Assembly: GCA_964036275.1 (NCBI GenBank)
Contig: OZ038435.1
Location: 33,359,728-33,423,727, forward strand
DNA length: 64,000 nucleotides
Reading direction: 5' to 3'
Origin: Litoditis marina
Lineage: Eukaryota > Nematoda > Chromadorea > Rhabditida > Rhabditidae
Part shown: piece by piece, positions 36,111 through 46,000 of the stretch
Layout of the letters: each line of letters begins with the position of its first letter
Position numbering within the stretch: position 1 is the first letter of the stretch
The notes under the pieces: generated by a model
What the model saw: only the letters and a program-made list of their open reading frames with translations
Databases searched by the model: none
What the model was told of the DNA's origin: nothing
Made by a program: the position numbers and the translations under genes

Positions 36111-39100
36111 ACTCCTCCCCTAGTGACGAAGTCACTAAGAGAGAACCTGCTCTGAAAGTCCTGAAACATTAGCAAGGAGTTCGTCATATTGCTACATCTC
36201 CTTAGCTCATCTTTTGCATGGGCAACATAGGAGTTCACTAGAAAACAGTTACCTCTCCTGTTGGTTGCTTGAGAGAAGTTCGCTTCATCTCTACCTCTCC
36301 CCTCCCCAGATATGGAAGCGAAGTTCGAAAAGCTACCTCTTCTCTCCGTTGTCGTGGTGGTGGTGGCCAATTTTCCTGTGTATTTTTCATCAACCTCAAA
36401 ACCACAATACAACTTCGAACATGAACTATCGTCGGTCTTCGATTTTCTTTCCTTCTCCTCTAGGTTAGATTCTTCTTGTCCTAGTTCATGTTCCACACAC
36501 ATTGCTGTTGCTGGAAAACTGCGTGTCTCTTCAACGTTCCAGTCAACCACGTTGATTTCATTTACTTGAGCATGTTTTCTACCCGGTTCATACCGATCTG
36601 GTGCTCTTCTGTCACGAGTGGACCTACGCACCAATTGGGCAGGTTGCGCATTTTCCCGCTCTGTTGCCTTTTTTGGATTCTTCTCCTTGTTAGGCTTCAT
36701 CATCATTCTCTCAAAGTAGGAGTCTTCCAAATCCTCCCAGAAAACTACTTTTTTCTTCAGTTGATCAGCATGCGCTTTTCTGCTTCCAGTACCAAAATGT
36801 ACATCATATGCTTTTGATCCGCATATTCCTGTTATTATTCCAGGAAGCCATTTATCTCCATTTGGCTGATAGTTTCGCAGATAGACTTCTTGTCCTAGCT
36901 CGAATTTCTTCTCTCTTGTACCCTTATCATGATACTTTTTCATATCCTCCCTGTACTTGTTCATAGGGACAACCTTTTTCTCAGTTTTGAATATGTCGAG
37001 CGTAGTGCGCAGCTTTCTTCCCATCAATCCTTCTGCTGGGGATTTACCAGTCGCAGGATGGGGTGTAACTCTGTATTGGAAGAGTAGGTCATTCACAGCT
37101 TCGTCGGTCTTTTTACCAGATCTTCGACCTTTGTACAGTCCTTGTTTGAACGTTTGTACGAATCTTTCCGCCTCCCCATTCGAATTCGGGTGATAAGGCG
37201 GAGTGAGAGTTACTTCAATGTTTCGTGATTTGCAGAATTCATGGAATTCTCTTGAAGCAAACTGCGGTCCATTATCGGAAACAGTTTCTTCCGGCAGACC
37301 ATGCCTGGCGAACATTTCCTTGAGACGTTCAATCATTTTGGTGGTAGTAGTAGATTTCATTCGGCACACTTCTGGCCACTTCGTTTTGGCATCAATTACT
37401 ACCAACCAACGATCGCCTCCTTCTGATTCACAGAAGTCCATATGGAGTCTCTGCCATGGCTTTGCTGGCTCTTCCCATGGATGTAGCGGCGTCTTTGTAG
37501 GATTGTTCCCAAATACGGCACATGTGTTACACGACATGACCATCTTCTCAATATCTCGATCGATTCCTGGGTACCATAACTTCTCTCGGGCCAATGCTAT
37601 CATACGATTTCGTCCGTAGTGACTACTGTGTAGCATTTTCAGGATTCTGCTCTTGAACACGATAGGGATCACTAATCGTGTACCCCATAGGATACAACCC
37701 TTGTGCATGCTGAGCTCCAGTTTCTTGTAACTATATACCCTCAAGGTCTTCTCATGTACCTTAGGTGGCCATCCGTTCTGGACATATTTGGCTACCTCTT
37801 TCAATACGGAATCGGCTTCAGTTGCCTTTTTTATCTCTTCTTGTGAGAGTGGCAAACTTTCTAACGCTTCATCGTTGATTTTGGTAACGTAAACCTCATC
37901 GATGATGGCATGCGAACTGGGTAGTTCTCTTGGATCTGGCAATCGCGACAATCCATCTGCGTTGCCAAATTCCTTCGTGTTGCGGTACTCAATGTCAAAC
38001 GAGTAAACCATCAGTCGCAAAGCCCATCGGTGTAGCCTTTTTGCGGCTATTATTGGCAAGTTATGTTTACTTCCAAATATTTTCACAAGAGGCTGGTGGT
38101 CAGTCAACAGGGTAAACTTTCTTCCATACAGGAATTGACTGAATTTCTCCACTCCATATACGATTCCTAGCGCCTCTTTCTCAATTTGTGCATAGTTTCG
38201 TTCCTCTTTGGTGAGTGAACGAGACGCATAGGCAATAACTTTCTCGGAGCCATCTTCATACTTGTGATGAATTACTGCGCCTAGACCATAGTCGGACGCG
38301 TCTGTGGCTAGTACCACTGCCGTGTGGGGGTCATAGTGTGTCAACACATCGGCTTTCATGAACCTAGCTTTTATAGCCTGGAAAGCTTCACTCTGTTCCT
38401 TTTCCCACTTCCATGCAACTCCTTTTTTGCGCAACTGGTTCATTGGGGCTGCGAGAGTGCTGAGATTTGGAACGAACTTTCCATAATATTGGACCATTCC
38501 CACAAACGACTCTACCTCTTTCAGGTTTTTCGGTTCTGGCATGTTCACCATAGCTTTCAGCTTTTCGGGTGACGGTTTAATTCCATCTGGAGTAACCACA
38601 TGCCCTAGGAACTCCATTGATTCCTTCAGGAATTCACATTTTTCTCGCTTGAGACGGAATCCTGCCGCATTCAAGCGGATCAACACCTGCTCTAACCTGG
38701 CTAGGTGTGTGACATCATCCGGCGCTGTGACCGTGATGTCGTCCAAATAAATCAACACTCCCTCTATCCCCGCCAAGGTGGTTTCCATGATTCTTTGGAA
38801 AATGGCTGGGGCAGAGGCAACTCCAAATGGGACACGGGTGTATTGGAACATCCCTTTAGGAGTGTTGATGGTCGTGAACTTTCTCGACTCGTCATCCAGT
38901 TCCACCTGCATGTAGGCATCCGACAGATCCATTTTGGAGAACTTTTTTCCTCCGTTCAATAAATGAAACAGATCATCGGGCACCGGTAAGGGATGCTGGT
39001 TAATATCGAGCTGGGAGTTGACCGTAACTTTGTAATCTCCACAAATTCGAATTTTCCCTCCCGGCTTTGGCACAATCACTAGAGGTGTGGCCCAATCGGA

Positions 39101-39391
39101 ATGCTCTACCTTCTTCAGGATGTCATTTTTCTGCATGATCTCGAGCTGCTCCTCAAGTTTGGAACGCAGGGCAAACGGAACCGGTCTTGGCCTAAAGAAC
39201 TTTGGCACCGGTGCATCTCCTTTGAACTTCAGCGATGCTTTTACCGTGGTACACAGCCCTAGCCCTTTCGAGAACAGGACCGAGTTTTCCTCCAGGATAC
39301 GCGATAACTCGTCCTTGATGTTCTTGCGTTCTTCAACCTGGTTGATCAATCGGTAATGAGGACCGCAATCAATATCCAGGGAGCGAATCAT
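35975..39391 (-). CDS. pol: Retrotransposon Pol: reverse transcriptase, RNase H, integrase
   Basis: 1,138 codons with no frameshift. Reverse transcriptase lies at about residues 70-250 (KMDLSDAYMQV, VPFGVASAPA, active-site YLDD at 215-218). RNase H follows at about 340-460 (ATDASDYGLGAVI, LLTDHQPL). Integrase lies at about 570-850, with an HHCC zinc finger (HSSHYGRNR, CNTC) and DDE core residues in LHMDF, VSDNGPQF and NSNGEAER. A charged tail of some 230 residues runs into the 3' LTR. It is in the same frame as the upstream gag-protease frame, separated only by a UGA at 39395-39397, so the start Met at 39391 is probably not a true initiation codon. Confidence 0.93.
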   Translation of the reverse strand: MIRSLDIDCGPHYRLINQVEERKNIKDELSRILEENSVLFSKGLGLCTTVKASLKFKGDAPVPKFFRPRPVPFALRSKLEEQLEIMQKNDILKKVEHSDWATPLVIVPKPGGKIRICGDYKVTVNSQLDINQHPLPVPDDLFHLLNGGKKFSKMDLSDAYMQVELDDESRKFTTINTPKGMFQYTRVPFGVASAPAIFQRIMETTLAGIEGVLIYLDDITVTAPDDVTHLARLEQVLIRLNAAGFRLKREKCEFLKESMEFLGHVVTPDGIKPSPEKLKAMVNMPEPKNLKEVESFVGMVQYYGKFVPNLSTLAAPMNQLRKKGVAWKWEKEQSEAFQAIKARFMKADVLTHYDPHTAVVLATDASDYGLGAVIHHKYEDGSEKVIAYASRSLTKEERNYAQIEKEALGIVYGVEKFSQFLYGRKFTLLTDHQPLVKIFGSKHNLPIIAAKRLHRWALRLMVYSFDIEYRNTKEFGNADGLSRLPDPRELPSSHAIIDEVYVTKINDEALESLPLSQEEIKKATEADSVLKEVAKYVQNGWPPKVHEKTLRVYSYKKLELSMHKGCILWGTRLVIPIVFKSRILKMLHSSHYGRNRMIALAREKLWYPGIDRDIEKMVMSCNTCAVFGNNPTKTPLHPWEEPAKPWQRLHMDFCESEGGDRWLVVIDAKTKWPEVCRMKSTTTTKMIERLKEMFARHGLPEETVSDNGPQFASREFHEFCKSRNIEVTLTPPYHPNSNGEAERFVQTFKQGLYKGRRSGKKTDEAVNDLLFQYRVTPHPATGKSPAEGLMGRKLRTTLDIFKTEKKVVPMNKYREDMKKYHDKGTREKKFELGQEVYLRNYQPNGDKWLPGIITGICGSKAYDVHFGTGSRKAHADQLKKKVVFWEDLEDSYFERMMMKPNKEKNPKKATERENAQPAQLVRRSTRDRRAPDRYEPGRKHAQVNEINVVDWNVEETRSFPATAMCVEHELGQEESNLEEKERKSKTDDSSCSKLYCGFEVDEKYTGKLATTTTTTERRGSFSNFASISGEGRGRDEANFSQATNRRGNCFLVNSYVAHAKDELRRCSNMTNSLLMFQDFQSRFSLSDFVTRGGVMVRQDDEIVRLLLNRKKRTLHVNRESQTGVSMIGKGRFQEEPLQ

Positions 39392-39394
39392 GTC

Positions 39395-39397
39395 TCA
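39395..39397 (-). other. In-frame UGA between protease and reverse transcriptase
   Basis: The codon order GGT TGA GAC ATG is read directly. Frames before and after are the same and otherwise open for about 1,680 codons. A single CGA to TGA change would account for it. Confidence 0.95.
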
Positions 39398-41017
39398 ACC
39401 ACACAATGGATGTCCATCTCGTTCGAGTACGTGAATATCCAACTTCGACTCTTTACCGGCAAATTTTAGGGTAACCACACATCTACCGCAGAATTCAATG
39501 GGAATGTTGTTATAGGCTTTTGCCTTTGTCAACGCGGGTAGTAGTGATGGTTTTCCTATTGCTTTCCAGGTGTCTCTACCAATGATCGAAATGGAGGCTC
39601 CGGTGTCTAATTCACACGGTACTTGCGTTCCATTCATTTCAATCTTGAGCATACGAGATGGCTCCAACCCGATTCGGCTGATGTTGGCCTTTTTCGTAGT
39701 CTGGTTGGACACCTGGTGGTCAGGAGGGCTTTCCGACTCGGCAATGCGGAAATTTTTTGCCCGTCGATTACCTCGCTGGTTCTTATACCAAGCTTTTTTA
39801 CTGGTAACCCGCTCCGTACGCCCATCTCGGCGGGAGACTTCGACATCTGCGATTTTGGACCTCCGAAACGTCTGGCAGTCACCTCGCTGGTTTCCATACC
39901 TAGCCTTTTTACTGGTGACTGGCTCCGTACGCCCATCTCGGCGGGAGACTTCGACAGCAGAACCATGTTCCTGATGATGACGTTCCCTATCTCTAACTGA
40001 ATTGATTAGGTCACACATGTTAAAATCGTCATCATCGGATGGTTCTGGCTCCGTACATCGATTCACTCGATAGGAGTCTTTTCGGGCGGCTGGACATGCC
40101 CTTGCCAGATGGCCTTGTCGGTGACACTTCGCACAAGTTACGTCTGCTCTCATATAGCAACGATCTTTTGTGTGTCCCGACTTACCACATCTGGAGCAAC
40201 TGTTAGGGTGAGATCGGTGGTTGCCTTTACCGTGCTCATTTTGTGAGTGGTTTTTGTGCGAAAACTGTTTCCGCCGATCTCCCCCCTTGGCTGCATGGAC
40301 TACCTTCTTAGAAAACACTTTGCCAATGCCCACATGACTGTTTCCGTCCTTCAAATGTGGGGCATTATGTTGAACACTTTCAAAAGCTTCGGCATGTTCA
40401 AGTGCTTTCTTAGAAGTGAGATCTTCATTTTCTAGAAGTCTCCGACGAGTCTCAACTGAAGAGAGCCCGCCAATGAAAACCAATGCTACCTGTGCGTCCC
40501 GGACATCTGTTATCTTCTCAAACGAACAGTCGGTTGCACTCCTTTGTAGCTCGGCGTAGTAGTCCTTGAGCGATTGTCCCGGCTTCTGCACCATGGACAT
40601 GAGCTTGAATCGTTCCGCGAGCACCAGCTTTTTGGGCTGGAAGTGAACAGCAAGCAGGGAAACAAGATCCTTATACTCTGTATCTTCAGGTCTACCACCT
40701 TGAAGCAATGATTCTAACAGCTCATAGTTGCTTTCACCAATTTCGTTCAAAAATATCAATCTCTTAGATTTCTCATCAGAAACGTTCCTAAGCGTAATGA
40801 AATTCGAAAACAGTCTTTCCCAAACTTTCCATGACGCTCCTGGCCTATACGGACCTGGAGACCTTCCGCGGTAAACGTCTTGGACGTTACGTTGGAGGGC
40901 TGTATACGCCAATGGAGAAGCTGGAGGCTGACTGCCGTCGGTCACCTGATCCTCTGGGCGCATCCTTCGAGACTTCTGGTTTCTTCCTTCGGTTTCTTCC
41001 TTCGGACCTCTGGACAC
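39395..41017 (-). CDS. gag: Retrotransposon Gag with aspartic protease
   Basis: 540 codons. A Gag region is followed by two CX2CX4HX4C zinc knuckles (CSRCGKSGHTKDRC and CAKCHRQGHLARAC) that bind RNA, then a basic stretch with a 37-residue internal tandem duplication (VEVSRRDGRTE twice, about 39770-39960), then an aspartic protease with catalytic LDTGAS. The frame stops at UGA in the protease C-terminal LLGRD-type motif, at the place where relatives have Arg. Its likely product is therefore Gag-protease, with Pol reached only by readthrough or not at all. Confidence 0.9.
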   Translation of the reverse strand: MSRGPKEETEGRNQKSRRMRPEDQVTDGSQPPASPLAYTALQRNVQDVYRGRSPGPYRPGASWKVWERLFSNFITLRNVSDEKSKRLIFLNEIGESNYELLESLLQGGRPEDTEYKDLVSLLAVHFQPKKLVLAERFKLMSMVQKPGQSLKDYYAELQRSATDCSFEKITDVRDAQVALVFIGGLSSVETRRRLLENEDLTSKKALEHAEAFESVQHNAPHLKDGNSHVGIGKVFSKKVVHAAKGGDRRKQFSHKNHSQNEHGKGNHRSHPNSCSRCGKSGHTKDRCYMRADVTCAKCHRQGHLARACPAARKDSYRVNRCTEPEPSDDDDFNMCDLINSVRDRERHHQEHGSAVEVSRRDGRTEPVTSKKARYGNQRGDCQTFRRSKIADVEVSRRDGRTERVTSKKAWYKNQRGNRRAKNFRIAESESPPDHQVSNQTTKKANISRIGLEPSRMLKIEMNGTQVPCELDTGASISIIGRDTWKAIGKPSLLPALTKAKAYNNIPIEFCGRCVVTLKFAGKESKLDIHVLERDGHPLCG

Positions 41018-41082
41018 TTGCTGGATCGGCGACGGGCGGCTGGCAAGACTTCGTAGAGTGAACTAACTCCTGATCGCCACTT

Positions 41083-41311
41083 GTAAGTGGTAATGGGGAG
41101 AGAGAACACAGGAAGGTTTAGAATGTTTATTGGCAGGATCGCAGAGCTTATATACGGCCACGTCGATGTACTTTATCATTGGAGCGGTTCTTCCTGGAAA
41201 CGTCCTTTGCCAATCATGGAAACGCCTGTCTGGCTTTCCCTGTTGACGTGCAATGTCCTCTTCTTCCTGTTCAGAAGGAGACGGACTATTTCATCATCTT
41301 GCCGTACCATA
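41083..41311 (-). repeat. 5' LTR
   Basis: No difference from the copy at 35882 was seen on reading both through. It is followed on the plus strand by ACTT (41312-41315), the right target duplication. Confidence 0.93.
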
Positions 41312-41315
41312 ACTT

Positions 41316-43013
41316 ACTCGTATTTTGTTCCACAGTCTAATTGATTTTTGGTGAATAAAAACATCAATTTTCAACCCTTTTCAATACGGCGTTTATTCTG
41401 ACATGGACAATTACTGTACAAATAAACTGTGAAAAAAGTATTTTCTAACTGAACGAGCCCTGAGAGAAATGTTGTTGCCAGGAAGATCTTGTAAAAAGGC
41501 AGAAGCGGCTACAGGAGGTTATACGTTTTTAGAAAACAACAACATACTGAAACTGCTAATAAGTCGAATTATTATACTGTAGAACTACCACTGAGATAAA
41601 CAACAACTACTTTTTTCACTGCTTTCATTGTTCGTAGGCCGGCGAAGCGAAGAGACTGTAAATATAAAATATGGGAATCTTCAACGTTATTTTATAGTAC
41701 TGTAGAACTACAATTTTGATTTGTAGTCTGGTCTTGCAGCACAAAGGCGTCCCGAGAAAAAATAATGCTCCGTTCTTTGGACGATTTTTTTTTTGCAACA
41801 GTGGTCCGAACTCTCATAGCTGAAAATGCTTTCTCGTCAAAGTTCATGCAAAATACGACCGTTTCGAGATCAAACTACAAGGATCACTTCCTGTAAGCTT
41901 CTGCCATCCGTTCAAAAAGTGGTACGAAAACAAACTAATTTCTGTAAAGTCAACGTGATCGATGTAACAGTGAGTTCATGCGAAGTACCTCAGGAGAACC
42001 ACTCTTTTCTAGAAGATTTGACAATTTCATTTTTCTAGTTTACCAACGGAAAAGTTAAACAAAAAATCAAACGTGTTGAAGTCAGTGAAAATCAAGCCCC
42101 TGGGTAACAGCAAGTTCCCTGACTTAATTTTCCCATTCTCGTCATTATTCAGGTTTAATATAGTATGTCTATAGAGAAGCATACTCGTATTTCTTCAATC
42201 TCGAACAGATATTATTATTACTACGAGTTGGTGCAGGAACGTGCAAACGCACCGAAGTTGATTGCAAATATTGACAAAAAGACAATTCTGTCATCATTAA
42301 ATTGTATCATTTCAGTTAAAAAACTGAACTTTACCATATTTCGAAATTTTTACAGATGATTGTAGTGTAACATTTCAGATGAACACCTACTTTTAGTCCC
42401 ACATGTCACGTGCACAATGGAAAGTGCCCTCAAACTATTTAAACCCCTGGTTGAATTTCAGACCATATTTTAGTTTCAAATAAACTAAGTTTTAGTCAAT
42501 GGAAATCATTTTGGTTGTGGAATGTGACTCGTGTTTGTTGACCGCGAAAACAAACGCAACTATCGATTTTACGACCGCTTGACAACATTTGATAACCAAA
42601 CTTCCCGCTTTTTACATATTAATAAAGCATTTCAGTTTGAGTGATTGTCCATTGTTACTATAAGAATTATCACATTGTCTTACGATATATCACGCTTTCT
42701 TTCACTGTCATGCTGTGAATATAGGCTTCGTTGGTGGCTTTTTCGAGTTTTCGACTTTCGAGTTCGACTCGACTCGAAAATTTTCGAGTTTTTCAAGTGA
42801 GTCAAGTTTCGAGTTCGATCACGAATATTTGTCACAGTGAGCAATCGAAAAGTTGTCGACTATCAACTTTCAATTTATTTTAAATTGTTCCGGTCTCATA
42901 TTCACAAGTCGACATGATATCTTTCTATGTATGGTTTTTTTATCCATGAGTATGTGAAGTTTATATTAAGTAAATTTCGTTTTCAACTACATTCAGAGGG
43001 CGATTTTGTCGAA
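41316..43013. other. Intergenic, AT-rich
   Basis: No exon supported. ATCAAACTACAAGG near 41868 resembles the family 5 terminus. A stretch of TTCGAGTT-type repeats runs from 42740 to 42835. The promoter of the isomerase gene must lie here, but no motif stands out. ACATTCAG at about 42996 is the likely trans-splice acceptor. Confidence 0.4.
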
Positions 43014-46000
43014 ATGAGAGTGGCGGCAAACTTGTCATTCATGTTCACGGAAGTACCACTCCTCCAACGGTTAGACATCGAATTTTCCAAAGTTTTACAT
43101 TTGGTTTTGTTTTGCAATGTTTTCTGTAAGAAACTGAACGTTTTATTTTGAAAAATTGAGGATCTGAGAAAGTGTGATAAAAAAATCAATCTTCTGTAAC
43201 AATACATATGACTCTTTTACAATAATCATTCTTGATTCATGTATAGTAAAACAGTTGGCGAATCGTAAATTTGAAATAAACTCAGTTTTACAAGGTTTTA
43301 TAAGGTATTAAACAACCTTTTTCAACTTCTCAATTCCTGTTTCCAGCTACAAGTTAGCGGCAGCCGCTGGGTTCAAGCTTGTAGAAGTACCGTTTCCCTA
43401 TTCTGAAAAAGCAGAGGAGCTGCAAAATGAGGCCAATAACTGTGGGCTGGAGCATGTGCTCATCAATGCGCCTGTCGGTAAGCTTAGTTGTAAAATATAA
43501 TTACAGCAGGTCACATTCGGTTAGAAAAACTAAAAATGTGAAAAGGATTCTAAAAGATAACAATTAGTAACTGCGGTAACATACTGCGAGTTTTACAGAT
43601 AATATGGGGAGTGGTCAAAACTGAGCTCTAACTTGATCTGCGCGGCAAATATTGCAAAAATTTGCAGCGCAAAATTTCGAAAACCTTTATTTCTGTTTTG
43701 TCGCTGTGAGCTGTTTTTCGATAGAATTTCAGGGATACATTTATTCAACCAACAATTATTGATAGACAAAAGATGATGAACCCATTGAGAGGGCGAAAGA
43801 ACCCTGAAAATACCCAATGAAAAAGAATATGAAAGTGGAAAATGGTTCAGGTTATCCCAGGATGTATAGCGAATAAGTCCAAGAAAAACCAAATGCACTT
43901 TTAGAGAATGTATTCCAGGTGACTGGGCATCCGGTTCTCGAGGCCTGGCCGCTCTTCCTATTCACGAAAATGAGTTTCTGAAAGGGATCGACAACGCCAT
44001 TCATTATGCAACGACATTGAATTGTAGCAGGTAAAGTTATGTTTGTGGCAGAAATTCAGTTTCATCCTGAACTTTTTTATTCTAGCCGAGAAGCGGTTCT
44101 ACTTTTCCACCAGGTGAACCTGTACAGAAAGGGACCAAATATTTGTTGTAGTTTGTTGTTTGATCTAGATCTAGATACAATTAACGAGTTCTGATTGGAG
44201 AGCAACGGGATCAAACTACAAACACAGCGGGAATGAGTCACCTACACCGTATGGGGCTCGCTTCGCAGAGAGTGAACCCTACAATCAGAGGCGGTATGCA
44301 TGAACATCCCTAGCCGGGATGTGATCCCGCCGGGATGTAACCCGAGCCCGTCCCGGGTTGGGATAATCGGTATGCACAGGCATCCCGGCCGGGTTGGGAT
44401 ATATCCCGGCGGGATGAGGTCGGGATGGGCTGTTTTCATGTAAACACTGCACTTTTGTTGCCAGTAGGTAATCAAAAGAGTAGCAAATGTGGTAATTTTC
44501 AAATATGTGAAACAAATTCATGTTTTTGCATAGTATATGAATATGTAAAACAAATTCATAGTTTTCTATATTATCAAAAACAATCGGGATATTTGATGAA
44601 TTGGTGTTTTTTAATGTATTAGATACTTTACGGAATTCGTATAATTACTCCATTGGATATGTGACAGAATACTATAAAGTGATATAGGAATGTTTCTGAT
44701 AAATAATATAATTTTTCCAGCATCGTCCAAATAAACCTCGTCGGTAGTTTCCAGAAAGTTAATTTTATCAACTGTTTACATCGAATATCTCTACTTTACC
44801 TAATGCAGGGTCATTTTGATTTTCTTCATCAAAGGGGGCGACCAAATCTTGGTTGTAGTTCGATACATCTAATACACGCTGTATTTCACGGGTTTCGACT
44901 GGAAACCAACGAGATCAAATTGTAAACCCAATGGGTTATCTGGGGCAACAAACACAGTAAAGGCTTGTTTTGGATTCAGCAAACCCTATAGTGGATGGAA
45001 AAAATACTAATTACATGCTTTGTGTATGTAAACTTGCCAAACTTTTTCTTACCGTGTTTTAGAGTTCACGTAATGGCCGGGGTCGTCCCGCCGGAACAAC
45101 ATCAGCAATGTCTCGACCACTACAAACAGATGATAAGAATGGCAGCGGGGAAACTGGAAAAGGTAAACGAAGTAACAAATTCATTCTCGTAGTTTGATCA
45201 GGAATCAAACCGTGGTTCACGAATTCTGACCGAACAGTAACGGAACCAAACTACAAACACAGCGGCAGAGGGAAGCATACACCGTATAGGCTTGTTCCCA
45301 GAAGAGCGAACCCTATATGAGCTATAGGCTCACAGGTTCCCACGTGCTATTCCACAGAAACACGTGAACTTCCACATCGAATGTGGAATGTAACGTGTGA
45401 ATCGGCGAATAGAACTGTTAATTCTATAGTTTTCATGCACAAGGTTCCATGTAACGTAACCTTTACAATACGCTGGTGAAACTCCCAGGCGGGTGTTGAG
45501 CACGTAAGTGTTTTTGGAAAATTTCAAATCTGTCATTTAGTCATTTGTCTGTGTTCGCACTTCAGTCTTATAGTCTGGTTCACCCACACGTGATCTCCTA
45601 CTGTAAGCCGTTGAGTATTTGATTGGTTTTGTTATGAACATACCAACTTTTGGAGACCTCTTGTGACCGTTTTGGTGGCGATAATGGGTAGATCAATCAA
45701 AACTTCATATAACAAACCGACTTCAGGCCGATATCACCTGTCTAATTGAGCCAATCAATCGATATTCCATTCCGCACTACTTTCTGAATAGCTACGAGCT
45801 CGGTGAGTATGTTTTGAACTCAATACAAAACTAGACTTGTTGATAGTGTCGCTTTTCATTTGTCTTTGAAACTGAATTTTTTTAGATCCGAATGAAAACA
45901 CTGATATCATGATTTGTAGGCGTATACTCGTTGAAGTGTTTAGAAGCTACCAGCAGGTCCTGTAACACACGAGGTTTCACCTTTTCTCTAAGTATTAGTA

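Larger units (their letters stand above)
35882..41311 (-). mobile_element. Ty3/gypsy LTR retrotransposon, nearly intact
   Basis: A 5.43-kb element with 229-bp LTRs (35882-36110 and 41083-41311) that look identical, flanked by ACTT on both sides as a 4-bp target duplication. In element orientation a TGGCGATCAGG sequence next to the 5' LTR is a candidate primer-binding site, and GGGGAGGAG before the 3' LTR is the polypurine tract. The domain order protease, RT, RNase H, integrase defines Ty3/gypsy. Identical LTRs imply recent insertion. One UGA interrupts the Gag-Pol frame. Confidence 0.95.
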
